Of a stretch of 54,511 nucleotides of DNA, positions 33,976-42,182 are shown in pieces. The stretch's first letter is position 1. Every line of letters starts with the position of its first letter. The notes under the pieces are model-generated. The model made no database searches and was not told the DNA's origin. It was given only the letters and a program-made list of their open reading frames with translations. A program made the position numbers and the translations under genes. Source of the DNA: CAYUWM01 sp964448395 (lineage in GTDB: Bacteria; Chloroflexota; Dehalococcoidia; E44-bin15); NCBI GenBank assembly GCA_964448395.1, contig CAYUWM010000003.1, positions 1 to 54,511 of the forward strand, written 5' to 3'.

Positions 33976-34688
33976 TTCGACTCCTCCTCCTGCTTCCCTC
34001 TACCCCCCTCCCGGATGGCGTCCATCATGTTCTGGATGCCGTGCTCGAACACCAGGTTCCGGTCCCAGCTCTGCCCGTCGTAGGCCACGCTGTAGACGTT
34101 CAGGATGTAATCCAGCTCTGCGATGATCCGGTCCAGCTCTTCGATATCCACCGGCGATTCCTCCAGCAGCTTGATGTGGTCCTTGGCCACGTGCCGGTCG
34201 ATATGATTCAGCGCCTCATCGTGCCATGCCCTGAGTTTGTCCAGCGGCAGGTTCTCGATGGCCCGTATGTGCCCCTCCACTATCTCCACCGTTATCGTGG
34301 GGGTCGAATCGGCGATGATCTCCGCCTCTATGTCCTCCCCACCGTGCTTGGTTATCTCCAAATCCTGCACCTGAAATATATCCAGGTCCTTCTTCACGAA
34401 ATCGAGGAAATCGGGGAAGTTGAAATGCTCCTCGCTTCTCTCGCAGATATTGTACAGCCGCAGCACTGTCTGCAGCAGGTGTGCCCTCATCGTCAGACGG
34501 AAGAAGGTGTGCGCTATGTTCATCTCCTGATGATAGTTTTCCACCAGCTTCCACAGCCGCTTCCACGTCTGGAAGTGCCAGCTGGCGTTGTCTATCTGCC
34601 CCCGCAGCGCCTTGTGGTAGCTTATGAACTCCTCCTCCGCGGCCATGTGCACCCGATTGGTAACTTTGTTCTCCTTGTTTTTGCTCAT
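33972..34688 (-). CDS. HEPN/AbiU2-like protein, copy 2 (degenerate catalytic motif)
   Basis: A 238-residue, mostly helical protein, clearly paralogous to the gene at 35354-36025: both share an opening 'ALRGQIDNASWHFQTWK'-like helix, FFRLTMRAHLLQTVLRL, and a C-terminal VYSVAYDGQSW-like segment. The middle helix ends WHDEALNHIDRH, where the other copy has WRDKALAHIDRE. In HEPN RNases the motif is Arg-x(4-6)-His; here the Arg position is His, so activity may be lost or changed. Likeness to AbiU2-type HEPN proteins is my inference. It overlaps GNAT by four bases. Confidence 0.55.
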   Translation of the reverse strand: MSKNKENKVTNRVHMAAEEEFISYHKALRGQIDNASWHFQTWKRLWKLVENYHQEMNIAHTFFRLTMRAHLLQTVLRLYNICERSEEHFNFPDFLDFVKKDLDIFQVQDLEITKHGGEDIEAEIIADSTPTITVEIVEGHIRAIENLPLDKLRAWHDEALNHIDRHVAKDHIKLLEESPVDIEELDRIIAELDYILNVYSVAYDGQSWDRNLVFEHGIQNMMDAIREGGRGKQEEESK

Positions 34689-34694
34689 CTTCTT

Positions 34695-35357
34695 TCACTC
34701 CTGTTTCTTTCCGCTTATCACCAGACCCGCCACGCCGGCTCTCGCCGTGCAGCCCTTGAGCTTCGTACCCTGCAGCAGTCCTTCGACCTCCCTGACCGTA
34801 TACGCCGCGTTTATCGACGACATCAGGCCAGCCCGTATCTCCCTGGGCTTGGTGGCCAGCCACATCATCCATTTCATCAGCGGGTTCATATCGCGGCGCA
34901 GGTCGGTGATGCACAGCCGGCCGCCGGGCTTGAGTACGCGGTGCACCTCATCCAACACCCTCTCTGGTTGCTCCCACTCGTGCAGCGCACCGTTGGAGAA
35001 CACCGCATCGAACCTTCCGTCCTCGAACGGCATCTGCATCGCGTTGCCCTCCACGTACTTCACCCTGTCCGTTAACCCGTACTCCCCCGCGTTGCGCTCG
35101 GCCACCCTGATCATCTCCGGGCTGATATCCAGCCCCTCCAGCATGGTGCCCTGCGTCATCTTGAGCCACTCCAAGCCTAAATAGCCGGGGCCGGAACTGA
35201 CCTCCAGCGCCAGACCGGTATCGATGCCCGCCTTGAGTATCTCCGACGTCTCCATCCAGCCCCTGTCCCGCAGGCGGCGGGCCATGGCGTCATACATCCG
35301 CACATCGAACTCGCCCTGTATCCCCTCATCCGTCTCAGCTATTCGTGGTTTGGTCAT
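34695..35357 (-). CDS. SAM-dependent methyltransferase (class I)
   Basis: A 220-residue Rossmann-fold methyltransferase of the Methyltransf_11 kind: motif I ALEVSSGPGYLGLE near residue 50 (ending Gly-Pro-Gly rather than the usual Gly-x-Gly), LEGLDISPEMI, then DAVFSNGALHEWEQPERVL and LKPGGRLCITDLR. The substrate is unknown. It lies between the two HEPN-like paralogues, overlapping one by four bases (ATGA) and six bases from the other, so the three form a coupled block. Confidence 0.82.
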   Translation of the reverse strand: MTKPRIAETDEGIQGEFDVRMYDAMARRLRDRGWMETSEILKAGIDTGLALEVSSGPGYLGLEWLKMTQGTMLEGLDISPEMIRVAERNAGEYGLTDRVKYVEGNAMQMPFEDGRFDAVFSNGALHEWEQPERVLDEVHRVLKPGGRLCITDLRRDMNPLMKWMMWLATKPREIRAGLMSSINAAYTVREVEGLLQGTKLKGCTARAGVAGLVISGKKQE

Positions 35358-36025
35358 TCGCTGCCCTTCCTAACACAAAAACGTATCGAGTCCATTACAT
35401 ACTGCAAACCACCTTCAAAAGATACCTCCTTAGCCCAAGTAGAGGAATTATAGGTATGTAAATATTGATTGAGTATATCGTGAAGCGTGTCAATAATTTT
35501 CACAATATCTTTTATGTCCACAGGGTATTCGTGGAAAACATCGATTTCTTTCTGCACATATTCTCTATCGATGTGTGCTAGCGCCTTATCTCGCCATTTC
35601 CTTATGTTATCCTTCGGCAAATCATCAATTTGATGCCTGTGTTTTTGGATTTCCGTAAGGGTTATCTCTCTGTATTTGTTAACGGCTATCTCGTCTCCAC
35701 CCACACGCTTGAAAAAGATCTTGTAAGAGAGTATATCAAGATTCTGTTCTACGAAATTTAAAAACTTACATACGCTCATGCTATTACTAGGATTATCTAG
35801 CATCCGGTTCAGGCGCATGACCGTCTCAAGTAAATGCGCTCGCATAGTAAGACTAAAGAATACTGGCGCTTGATTGAGTTCACGGATGTAGTCTTTCCTC
35901 AAATTCTGTAAGTATTTCCATATTTCAAAATGCCAATCTGCATTATTAAGCTCACCTCTGAGTCTATCATGATATCTTTCGAAAGTTCTTTCTTGTTCTG
36001 TGGGTACATAAGCTGATGTAGTCAT
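35354..36025 (-). CDS. HEPN/AbiU2-like protein, copy 1 (intact Rx5H motif, AT-rich)
   Basis: A 223-residue helical protein paralogous to the gene at 33972-34688. WRDKALAHIDRE (near residue 150) offers an Arg-x5-His motif as in HEPN ribonucleases and in the AbiU2 subgroup. Base composition is unlike the neighbours: 17 of 60 bases are G or C at 35461-35520, against 39 of 60 at 34921-34980 in the methyltransferase. This suggests recent transfer or different selection. Seven bases after nurA. Candidate RNase of a defence or toxin system; alternatives are a structural helical protein. Confidence 0.55.
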   Translation of the reverse strand: MTTSAYVPTEQERTFERYHDRLRGELNNADWHFEIWKYLQNLRKDYIRELNQAPVFFSLTMRAHLLETVMRLNRMLDNPSNSMSVCKFLNFVEQNLDILSYKIFFKRVGGDEIAVNKYREITLTEIQKHRHQIDDLPKDNIRKWRDKALAHIDREYVQKEIDVFHEYPVDIKDIVKIIDTLHDILNQYLHTYNSSTWAKEVSFEGGLQYVMDSIRFCVRKGSE

Positions 36026-36032
36026 CTTTACC

Positions 36033-37223
36033 TCACACCCACCGTGTCCGCTTGCTCATGCTCTTGCCGGAGCTCCTGAGCTCTACCTTCTCATCGGCCA
36101 GCGCCCGCTCCATCAGCAGGCGGAAGCCCTCGCGGTCGGCGCCGGTGACCACCGCCTTCTCGTGCGCCTCCATCAGCGCCACCGGGTAGCCGTGCCCGCG
36201 GCGGCACTGGTCGAGCACCAGCGCATGCACCATGCCAACGAGGTTCTCGTCGGCGGCGACCCATTGCGGCAGCTCCACCCTGGCGACCTCCTCATCCAGC
36301 CGGACATAGCAGAAGTATACCTGGTGCCCTCCATAGTGTTTCTGCATGAATCTAGAGCCGTTTAAGAAGATTGCAGACCTCCACCCCGGCTCGAGAAGCG
36401 ACTCGAAGATATCGCTGTCGATTATGCCAGCGACAGCGTCGCACTCGCGCTGACAGCCGCCGCGTTCGCAGTCTGCGATTTCGTGGGGGCAGAGCCACAG
36501 TCTTAAAGCATTCACGACTTCGGCGCTGCGCGGGTAGCTGATGTAGCTGGCGAGGGCGAAGCCTCCGCCACCGGCGCGGCGCTCCAGCCGGTCGAGCGTC
36601 TGTAAATATTGTCGATCGAGCAGCTCCTCCTTAATATAGCCCTCGTAGTCCCGCGGCGACAGCCCCCACAGTATCAGCGAGCCGTCAACCAGTGCGAGGG
36701 TCGGATTGTCGGTGGGGAGTCCGGACGACAGCTCCTCCAGCGCCTGCAGCTCGGCGATGCTGCGCTTGACCCCCAGCAGCGCCCCCTCTACCAGCTCCCG
36801 CCTCCCGTTGCGGGGGTCGGTGAGCGTCAGCTCGTCGCCGAAGTACAGCGACGCCTCGCTGTCCAGCCGGGCGTCGGGGCTGTCCCCGTAGCGCAGCACG
36901 ACCCTGCCGATGTTGATCAGGTAGCACCTCGCCGAGCTGTGGCGGTCCACGTCGATGTGCGAGCCGTCGGTGGCGGCGACGGTGAAGCAAGGAGGGCATT
37001 CGGGGACGGGATAGCTGACGGCGAGACCGCCGGCCAGCCCGGCCACCGGCCACGCGACCCGGTCGGCGCTGGCCTCTATCTTACGGCCGAGGGAATCGAT
37101 CTCGACAGCGTGAAACAGGTTTACGGCGTGCTCAAGGCGTTCCAACCTGCCCTTGCCTTCCGTCTTGAGCCTGTGCGCCAGCCCGGCGATCTGGACGGCC
37201 ACCTGGCTGAGGTCTAGAGACAT
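36033..37223 (-). CDS. nurA: NurA-domain nuclease
   Basis: A 396-residue protein with the two acidic motifs of the NurA fold: ATDGSHID near residues 83-90 and LVDGSLI near 178-184, expected to hold the metal ions. With HerA it resects DNA ends in archaea and some bacteria. A cysteine-rich segment (CPHEIADCERGGCQREC, about residues 243-259) may bind a metal and is not standard in NurA. Second gene of the unit; herA closes it. Confidence 0.8.
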   Translation of the reverse strand: MSLDLSQVAVQIAGLAHRLKTEGKGRLERLEHAVNLFHAVEIDSLGRKIEASADRVAWPVAGLAGGLAVSYPVPECPPCFTVAATDGSHIDVDRHSSARCYLINIGRVVLRYGDSPDARLDSEASLYFGDELTLTDPRNGRRELVEGALLGVKRSIAELQALEELSSGLPTDNPTLALVDGSLILWGLSPRDYEGYIKEELLDRQYLQTLDRLERRAGGGGFALASYISYPRSAEVVNALRLWLCPHEIADCERGGCQRECDAVAGIIDSDIFESLLEPGWRSAIFLNGSRFMQKHYGGHQVYFCYVRLDEEVARVELPQWVAADENLVGMVHALVLDQCRRGHGYPVALMEAHEKAVVTGADREGFRLLMERALADEKVELRSSGKSMSKRTRWV

Positions 37224-37246
37224 GCCGGCCTCCGCTTTACCATGGC

Positions 37247-37564
37247 CTACCCACGGAACTCAGGGGGTGATTGCCAGAACGTTTCCCAGTCCTCCATCCC
37301 GATGCTGAGACTGGACAGGACCTTGTTGGATACCGGGTAAGAGATGCCTGACTCGATCTCTATCTTCTTGATGTGGCGGCAGAGCATGAAGGCCACCATC
37401 TTGGCGTGCTCGTAGCTCATCCGCACCCGGGCCACCGTCTCCGGTACCTTCCCCGGGCCGGGCTCGGGGTGGCTCTTGTTGAGGTTGATCACCACCCCGT
37501 AGGGCCCCCCGCCGATCATGAACTGGTCCGAATAAACGTCGGGGATATCTTTCTCTTCGGTCAT
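37247..37564 (-). CDS. DUF3467-like small protein
   Basis: A 105-residue protein. The order of an early DVYSDQFMIGGGPYGVVINL, a proline-rich turn and VARVRMSYEHAKMVAFMLCRHIKKIE resembles DUF3467, a family of small proteins of unknown role. Good AGGAGG ribosome site. It is the first gene behind the divergent promoter, 23 bases upstream of nurA. Confidence 0.55.
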   Translation of the reverse strand: MTEEKDIPDVYSDQFMIGGGPYGVVINLNKSHPEPGPGKVPETVARVRMSYEHAKMVAFMLCRHIKKIEIESGISYPVSNKVLSSLSIGMEDWETFWQSPPEFRG

Positions 37565-37594
37565 TTCACCCTCCTGTCTCCGCCGTACATCGGG

Positions 37595-37623
37595 AGTATA
37601 TCACAGCCACTACTGGCGGGCAA
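37595..37623 (-). promoter_or_regulatory. Promoter of the nurA-herA operon
   Basis: TTGCCC (37618-37623) and TATACT (37595-37600), 17 bases apart, minus strand; about 30 bases upstream of the DUF3467-like gene. No other good promoter is seen in the unit, fitting a single transcript to herA. Confidence 0.55.
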
Positions 37624-37634
37624 TCCGCAGTCCC

Positions 37635-37663
37635 TTGAAGGCGGGGGTTCGGTATTGTACAAT
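37635..37663 (+). promoter_or_regulatory. Promoter of the histone-deacetylase-family gene
   Basis: TTGAAG (37635-37640) and TACAAT (37658-37663) with a 17-base spacer; predicted start near 37670 and ATG at 37697. The -35 elements of this and the divergent promoter are only about 11 bases apart, so a bound protein could control both. Confidence 0.6.
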
Positions 37664-37696
37664 GGGCCCCAGACGACGACGGCGAAGGAGACGAGC

Positions 37697-38731
37697 ATGA
37701 GCGTAGGACTGGTGCACGACCCCATATACCAGGAGCACGATACCGGGCCGCACGTGGAGAGCCCATCCAGGCTCAAGCGTACCGAGGAGCACCTGCGGGA
37801 GACCGGAATGCTGGAGAGGCTGGTTGACATCAAGCCGCGCGCCGCCGCAGTTGAGGAGCTGGCAACGATACACTCGCCGGGGTATATCACCTACGTCGAG
37901 AACTTCGCCCAGCGGGACGGCGGCTGGCTCGACCCCGATACCGTCGTCTCTTCAGCCTCTTACAACGTGGCGCTGTACGCCGCCGGCGGCCTGCTGGAAG
38001 CGGTGGATGCGGTGATGGACGGGAGGGTGAACAGCGCCTTCGCCGCGGTGAGACCGCCGGGGCACCACGCCATACGCTGGGAGGCGATGGGCTTCTGCAT
38101 CTTTAACAACATCGCCGTGGCCGCCATGCACGCCACCGACACCCATAAGCTGGAGCGCGTCCTCATCGCTGACTTCGATGTCCACCACGGCAACGGCACT
38201 CAGGACGCCTTCTACCAGAACCCCCACGTGATGTACTTCTCCACCCACCAGTACCCCTTCTACCCCGGCACCGGCCGCGTCGAGGAGACGGGCGAAGAGG
38301 CGGGGGTAGGAGCCACGGTGAACGTCCCCATGCCCGCCTACTGCGGTGACGATGAATATCTGCGGGTGTTCGATGAGGTGCTGGTGCCGGCGGCGAGGCG
38401 CTTCAACCCCCAGCTCATCCTGGTTTCAGCTGGATACGACGCCCACTGGGCCGACTCGATCTCGATGATGCAGGTGAGCACCACCGGTTTCGCCGGGATG
38501 GTGCGGGTGCTTAAGGGGCTGGCCGACGAGCTTTGCGACGGGAAGATGGTGTTCACCTTGGAGGGGGGCTACAACCTGGATGCGCTGGCCTCATCGATAA
38601 GGGCAACGCTGGACGTGCTGCTGGGCGCTTCTGATATCGCCGACCCCATGGGACCACCCCCCGGATCGAGGGGGGCGCCGGACATCGGCAGGCTGCTGGA
38701 GACGGTAAAGGAAACCCACCAGCTGAATTAA
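37697..38731 (+). CDS. Histone deacetylase family (class II-like) amide hydrolase
   Basis: A zinc-dependent deacetylase of 344 residues. RPPGHHA (near 119), DFDVHHGNGTQ (near 159) and LEGGYN (near 290) supply the catalytic His pair and zinc ligands. Bacterial members remove acetyl groups from acetoin-pathway proteins, polyamines or other amides; the substrate here is unknown. I chose the ATG at 37697 because GGAG lies six bases before it and a promoter lies just upstream; the frame extends further upstream without family sequence. Converges on the CDF transporter with a four-base overlap of stops. Confidence 0.88.
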   Translation: MSVGLVHDPIYQEHDTGPHVESPSRLKRTEEHLRETGMLERLVDIKPRAAAVEELATIHSPGYITYVENFAQRDGGWLDPDTVVSSASYNVALYAAGGLLEAVDAVMDGRVNSAFAAVRPPGHHAIRWEAMGFCIFNNIAVAAMHATDTHKLERVLIADFDVHHGNGTQDAFYQNPHVMYFSTHQYPFYPGTGRVEETGEEAGVGATVNVPMPAYCGDDEYLRVFDEVLVPAARRFNPQLILVSAGYDAHWADSISMMQVSTTGFAGMVRVLKGLADELCDGKMVFTLEGGYNLDALASSIRATLDVLLGASDIADPMGPPPGSRGAPDIGRLLETVKETHQLN

Positions 38732-39651
38732 GGCCCCGGTATAATCTGCTCCGGCGAGCAGCTGCCCGGGCAGCGGTCGCAGTCCTTGTCACAGGGCTCG
38801 ACGTGTATAGTAACTTTGGCGTTGGATAGCCTCGACTTGATATCATCCTCCAGGCGGTCACATATCTGATGCGCCTTCTCCACGCTGGTGTCAGCGGGCA
38901 TCACCACATGTAGCTCGATGAGGCGGTCGCTCCCCGCCTTCCTCGTCCGCAGCTCATGGTAACCGGCAATCTCCCCCATATGTTCTTTAATACAGGAATC
39001 TATGATGCGCTCTTCATCCTCGGGGAGTTTTACATCGATGAGCTGAGGGAACGACTTTTTAAGCACGCTGTACGCTGTTCTCAGGATGAGCAGCGCCATA
39101 CCGATGGCGATTACGGGGTCGAGGACGTTAAGGCCGGTCAGGCGCACCACCACCAGTCCTATCAGCACCCCCGACATGGTATATATATCAGTGGTTATGT
39201 TGCGGGCATACGCCTCCAGAGCCACCGAGTCCGTCTCCCTGGCAACGCGGACCAGGTACCGGGAAAGAAGGATATCCACCACTATGCAGGCTGCCATCAC
39301 CCCTATGCCCGCGGTCACATACCCCACAGCCGCGTCCGATATGATCCTGGTTATCGACTGGTAAAGGACGAATGCGGCGGCGGCGAAGATCAGCGCACCC
39401 TGCACCACCCCGCTGATGTTCTCCGCTTTGCCGTGGCCAAACGGGTGTTCCCTGTCGGGTGGCTTAGCCGCGAACCGTAGGCTGAAGAAGGTGACCAGCG
39501 ATGCGAAAAGGTCGAGCAGACTGTCTATCGCTTGGGCGATGATGCTGATGCTGCCGCCGAGGACGCCGACCGCCACCTTGAGCATAATTAGAAGGATGTT
39601 CGAAGCGACAGCGATACCGGAGGCACGGGTCTTGGTCTGGGTCTGAGACAT
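38728..39651 (-). CDS. Cation diffusion facilitator (CDF) metal exporter
   Basis: A 307-residue inner-membrane antiporter with six helices. The metal site residues are in AQAIDSLLDLFAS (helix 2) and VVDILLSRYLV (helix 5); PDREHPFGHGKAENI follows helix 2. The cytoplasmic C-terminal domain (about 205-290) ends with an extra tail holding Cys-x3-Cys-x2-Cys-x3-Cys, a likely metal-sensing or binding addition. Which metal (zinc, iron, manganese, nickel) cannot be told. Last gene of the def-cca-secD-secF run, three bases after secF. Confidence 0.9.
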   Translation of the reverse strand: MSQTQTKTRASGIAVASNILLIMLKVAVGVLGGSISIIAQAIDSLLDLFASLVTFFSLRFAAKPPDREHPFGHGKAENISGVVQGALIFAAAAFVLYQSITRIISDAAVGYVTAGIGVMAACIVVDILLSRYLVRVARETDSVALEAYARNITTDIYTMSGVLIGLVVVRLTGLNVLDPVIAIGMALLILRTAYSVLKKSFPQLIDVKLPEDEERIIDSCIKEHMGEIAGYHELRTRKAGSDRLIELHVVMPADTSVEKAHQICDRLEDDIKSRLSNAKVTIHVEPCDKDCDRCPGSCSPEQIIPGP

Positions 39652-39654
39652 CTC

Positions 39655-40581
39655 TTAGCCCCTGACGGGCACGCGTCTGGGAAACACACGGCGGAACAGC
39701 CTGCCGAACGTGCCCTCCTCCCAAACGACTAGCAGCTGGCTGGCGATGCAGATCGAGCTGTAGGTGCCGGTGATCACCCCGATCAGCAGCACCAGCACGA
39801 AGTTCTGTAGCGTCGCCCCTCCCAGCAGGAGCAGGGCCATCAGGACGAGCAGCGTGGTCAGGCTGGTGTTGAGGGAGCGGCCCAGGGTCTCCATGATACT
39901 GTTATTCACCGTGGTCTTCATCGGTGTGCCCGGGCTCTTCAGCGTGTTCTCGCGGATGCGGTCGAAAACTACGATGGTGTCGTTAACGCTGTAGCCGATG
40001 ACGGTGAGCACGCCTGTGATGAACATGGCATCTATCTGGATATGGAACAGCGCGCCGAGGATGGAGAAGACGCCGAGTACAACCAGCACGTCGTGCAACA
40101 GCGCTATGATGGCGCACACGCCGAAGCGGAACGGCTTGAGCAGCCGGCGAAAGGCCCACGTCACGTACAGCAGGATACCGATGGCGGCTACTAACACGGC
40201 GATGGCGGCATCTCCGGCTATCTCTCTGGCCACGCTGCCCGATATGGCATAAGGGTCGGTGATATCAGGCTCCTCACCGAACCGCCGGCTCAAAGCCTGC
40301 CTTATCTGGACAACGTCTGCGTCCGACAGCAACGTGGTGGTGACCATGAAGTCCCCCTGCCCGGTTCCCTGCACGATAGCGTCATCATAACCCAGGTTGG
40401 CCAGTTCATCGCGAAGTTCCCCCTGATCCACCTCGCGTTCGAACCTGACGGTAACCTGCTCCCCACCGGTAAACTCGATCCCCAGGTCGAGCCCGACGGC
40501 CAGCAGGGAGATTATGCCCACGAGGATGATAACCCCCGAGACCAGGAAGTACCACTTTCTCTTACCGATAAAATCGATCAT
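39655..40581 (-). CDS. secF: Protein translocase subunit SecF
   Basis: Forms with SecD the proton-driven complex that pulls exported proteins through SecYEG. 308 residues, six membrane helices, with the first external domain at about 35-130. Family sequence: LGIEFTGGEQVTVRF near residue 31, IGYSVNDTIVVFDRIREN near 200 and the repeat-like SLNTSLTTLLVLMAL. Ten bases after secD. Confidence 0.96.
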   Translation of the reverse strand: MIDFIGKRKWYFLVSGVIILVGIISLLAVGLDLGIEFTGGEQVTVRFEREVDQGELRDELANLGYDDAIVQGTGQGDFMVTTTLLSDADVVQIRQALSRRFGEEPDITDPYAISGSVAREIAGDAAIAVLVAAIGILLYVTWAFRRLLKPFRFGVCAIIALLHDVLVVLGVFSILGALFHIQIDAMFITGVLTVIGYSVNDTIVVFDRIRENTLKSPGTPMKTTVNNSIMETLGRSLNTSLTTLLVLMALLLLGGATLQNFVLVLLIGVITGTYSSICIASQLLVVWEEGTFGRLFRRVFPRRVPVRG

Positions 40582-40591
40582 TCGGCTTCTC

Positions 40592-42160
40592 TCACTTCTT
40601 GAACAGCGAATCCTGCTTCGCCAGCGGCGTGAACACGATGGTTCGCAGGAAACTCTTGGTTACCACTATCGCGGTGAACATGCTCACCGTCACCCCGATG
40701 CCCAGCGTCAGGGCGAAGCCCATCACCAGCGGAGCGGCCACGATCCTGCTCCCGAACCAGAACAGGATGATACAGGTGATGAGCGTCGAGACGTTGCTGT
40801 CGCGGATGGCGGGCCAGGCGCGTTTGAATCCCGCCTCGATGGCGGCCCCCACCGTCTTGCCGGCCCTCATCTCCTCTTTCATCCGCTCGAAGATGAGCAC
40901 ATTGGCGTCCACCGCCATCCCTAAAGAGAGGATGAAGGCCGCTATATGCGCCAGGGTGAGGGTCACCGGCACCAGCTTGAAGATCATGAGCATAATGGCA
41001 CCGTAAATCAGCAGGGCGATGCACGCCAGTGCCCCGGGCAGGCGGTAGTAAGCGATCATGAACAGCAGCACCATAATCAGGCCGATTATCCCGGCGATGA
41101 GGCTCTTCTGCAGCGAATCGGCGCCGAGGGTGGCATCCACGCTCTGGATCACTGCCGGCTCCCCGGGATAGAACTCATCCCCATCCCAGTGTCCCAGTGG
41201 CAGGGGCAGCGCTCCCCCGTTCAGCTGGCTTGCCAGTAGCCTCCCTTCATCGATGCTCAAGCCCTCTATGATACCCTTGGCACTGATCTCGGCCTGGACC
41301 GCAGGCGCAGATATCAGGTCGTTGTCCAGGAAGATGCCCAGCTGCTGCCCCTGATTGTTGTTCGCCGTCTGCGGGGCGAGACGCCTGGTTATCTGTGAGA
41401 AGAGCCGGGCTCCGGTCTCATCCCATTCAAAGGCCACCACCGGTTGGCCGGTCTGCTGCTGCACATTCACATAGCTGTTGGGCAGCAGGTACTTTCCGGT
41501 GAGGGCCACCTCCCCCTCATCTATTATCCCCGTTGCCGGGATCCATGCGCCCACCGGCTCGCCAAGCTGGTGGTCGTAAAACAGAGCAGAGTCGAGGAAC
41601 AGCGTACCGGCTGTCTCATTGATAGCCGTTACCTTCTTCGTCTCCCGGTTCGGCTCGATACCTTCGGCCTGTCCCAGGGCACCGATCACGCAGGCATCGC
41701 CGACTTCGAAGCCGCTGGCATCGGTGACGGTAATATTGGTATCCCCAGAGGCTGCCTCCGACACCAGGCCGGCATAAACGTAGTCTGGATAATCGCCCTT
41801 CTGCTCGCGGAACTCCAGCTCAGCCACCGCGCCCACCAGTGCCTTGGCCTCTTCGGCGCTGACCCCCGGTATCTGTACCGAGATGCGGTCGTCACCGATG
41901 GTCTGAATGCTGGGCTCGCTGACGCCGTAGCGGTTGAGGCGCTTCTCGATAATCTGGCGAGCCACCACGATGGCATCGCCCTCGGTACCGGGTTGAATCT
42001 CAGTGAAGTCCGCCTCATAAACCAGGTGGGTGCCCCCCTGCAGGTCCAGTCCCAGAGACATCCCCTGACGATCGCCTATCTCGTGGATCGCCAGCACCGC
42101 CACCGAGAAAATGAGCAGTATGCCGATGACCGCCAGCGTTATAGTGTGTCTTCTTCCCAT
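40592..42160 (-). CDS. secD: Protein translocase subunit SecD with inserted beta module
   Basis: Partner of SecF. LGLDLQGGTHLVYE near residue 37 and the C-terminal block (about 330-515) with SLGMAVDANVLIFERMKEE are standard. Length 522. Odd: residues about 125-208, in the first external domain, carry an extra module (GDTNITVTDASGF, GDACVIG, DSALFYDHQLGEPV) that matches the module in the flippase-like protein at 19656-20954. It lies where the family usually passes directly between strands of the P1 region. Its DNA spans about 41537-41788. It should be exposed on the outer side of the membrane. Confidence 0.95.
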   Translation of the reverse strand: MGRRHTITLAVIGILLIFSVAVLAIHEIGDRQGMSLGLDLQGGTHLVYEADFTEIQPGTEGDAIVVARQIIEKRLNRYGVSEPSIQTIGDDRISVQIPGVSAEEAKALVGAVAELEFREQKGDYPDYVYAGLVSEAASGDTNITVTDASGFEVGDACVIGALGQAEGIEPNRETKKVTAINETAGTLFLDSALFYDHQLGEPVGAWIPATGIIDEGEVALTGKYLLPNSYVNVQQQTGQPVVAFEWDETGARLFSQITRRLAPQTANNNQGQQLGIFLDNDLISAPAVQAEISAKGIIEGLSIDEGRLLASQLNGGALPLPLGHWDGDEFYPGEPAVIQSVDATLGADSLQKSLIAGIIGLIMVLLFMIAYYRLPGALACIALLIYGAIMLMIFKLVPVTLTLAHIAAFILSLGMAVDANVLIFERMKEEMRAGKTVGAAIEAGFKRAWPAIRDSNVSTLITCIILFWFGSRIVAAPLVMGFALTLGIGVTVSMFTAIVVTKSFLRTIVFTPLAKQDSLFKK

Positions 42161-42182
42161 ATCAGTCTACTACTATGCCAAT

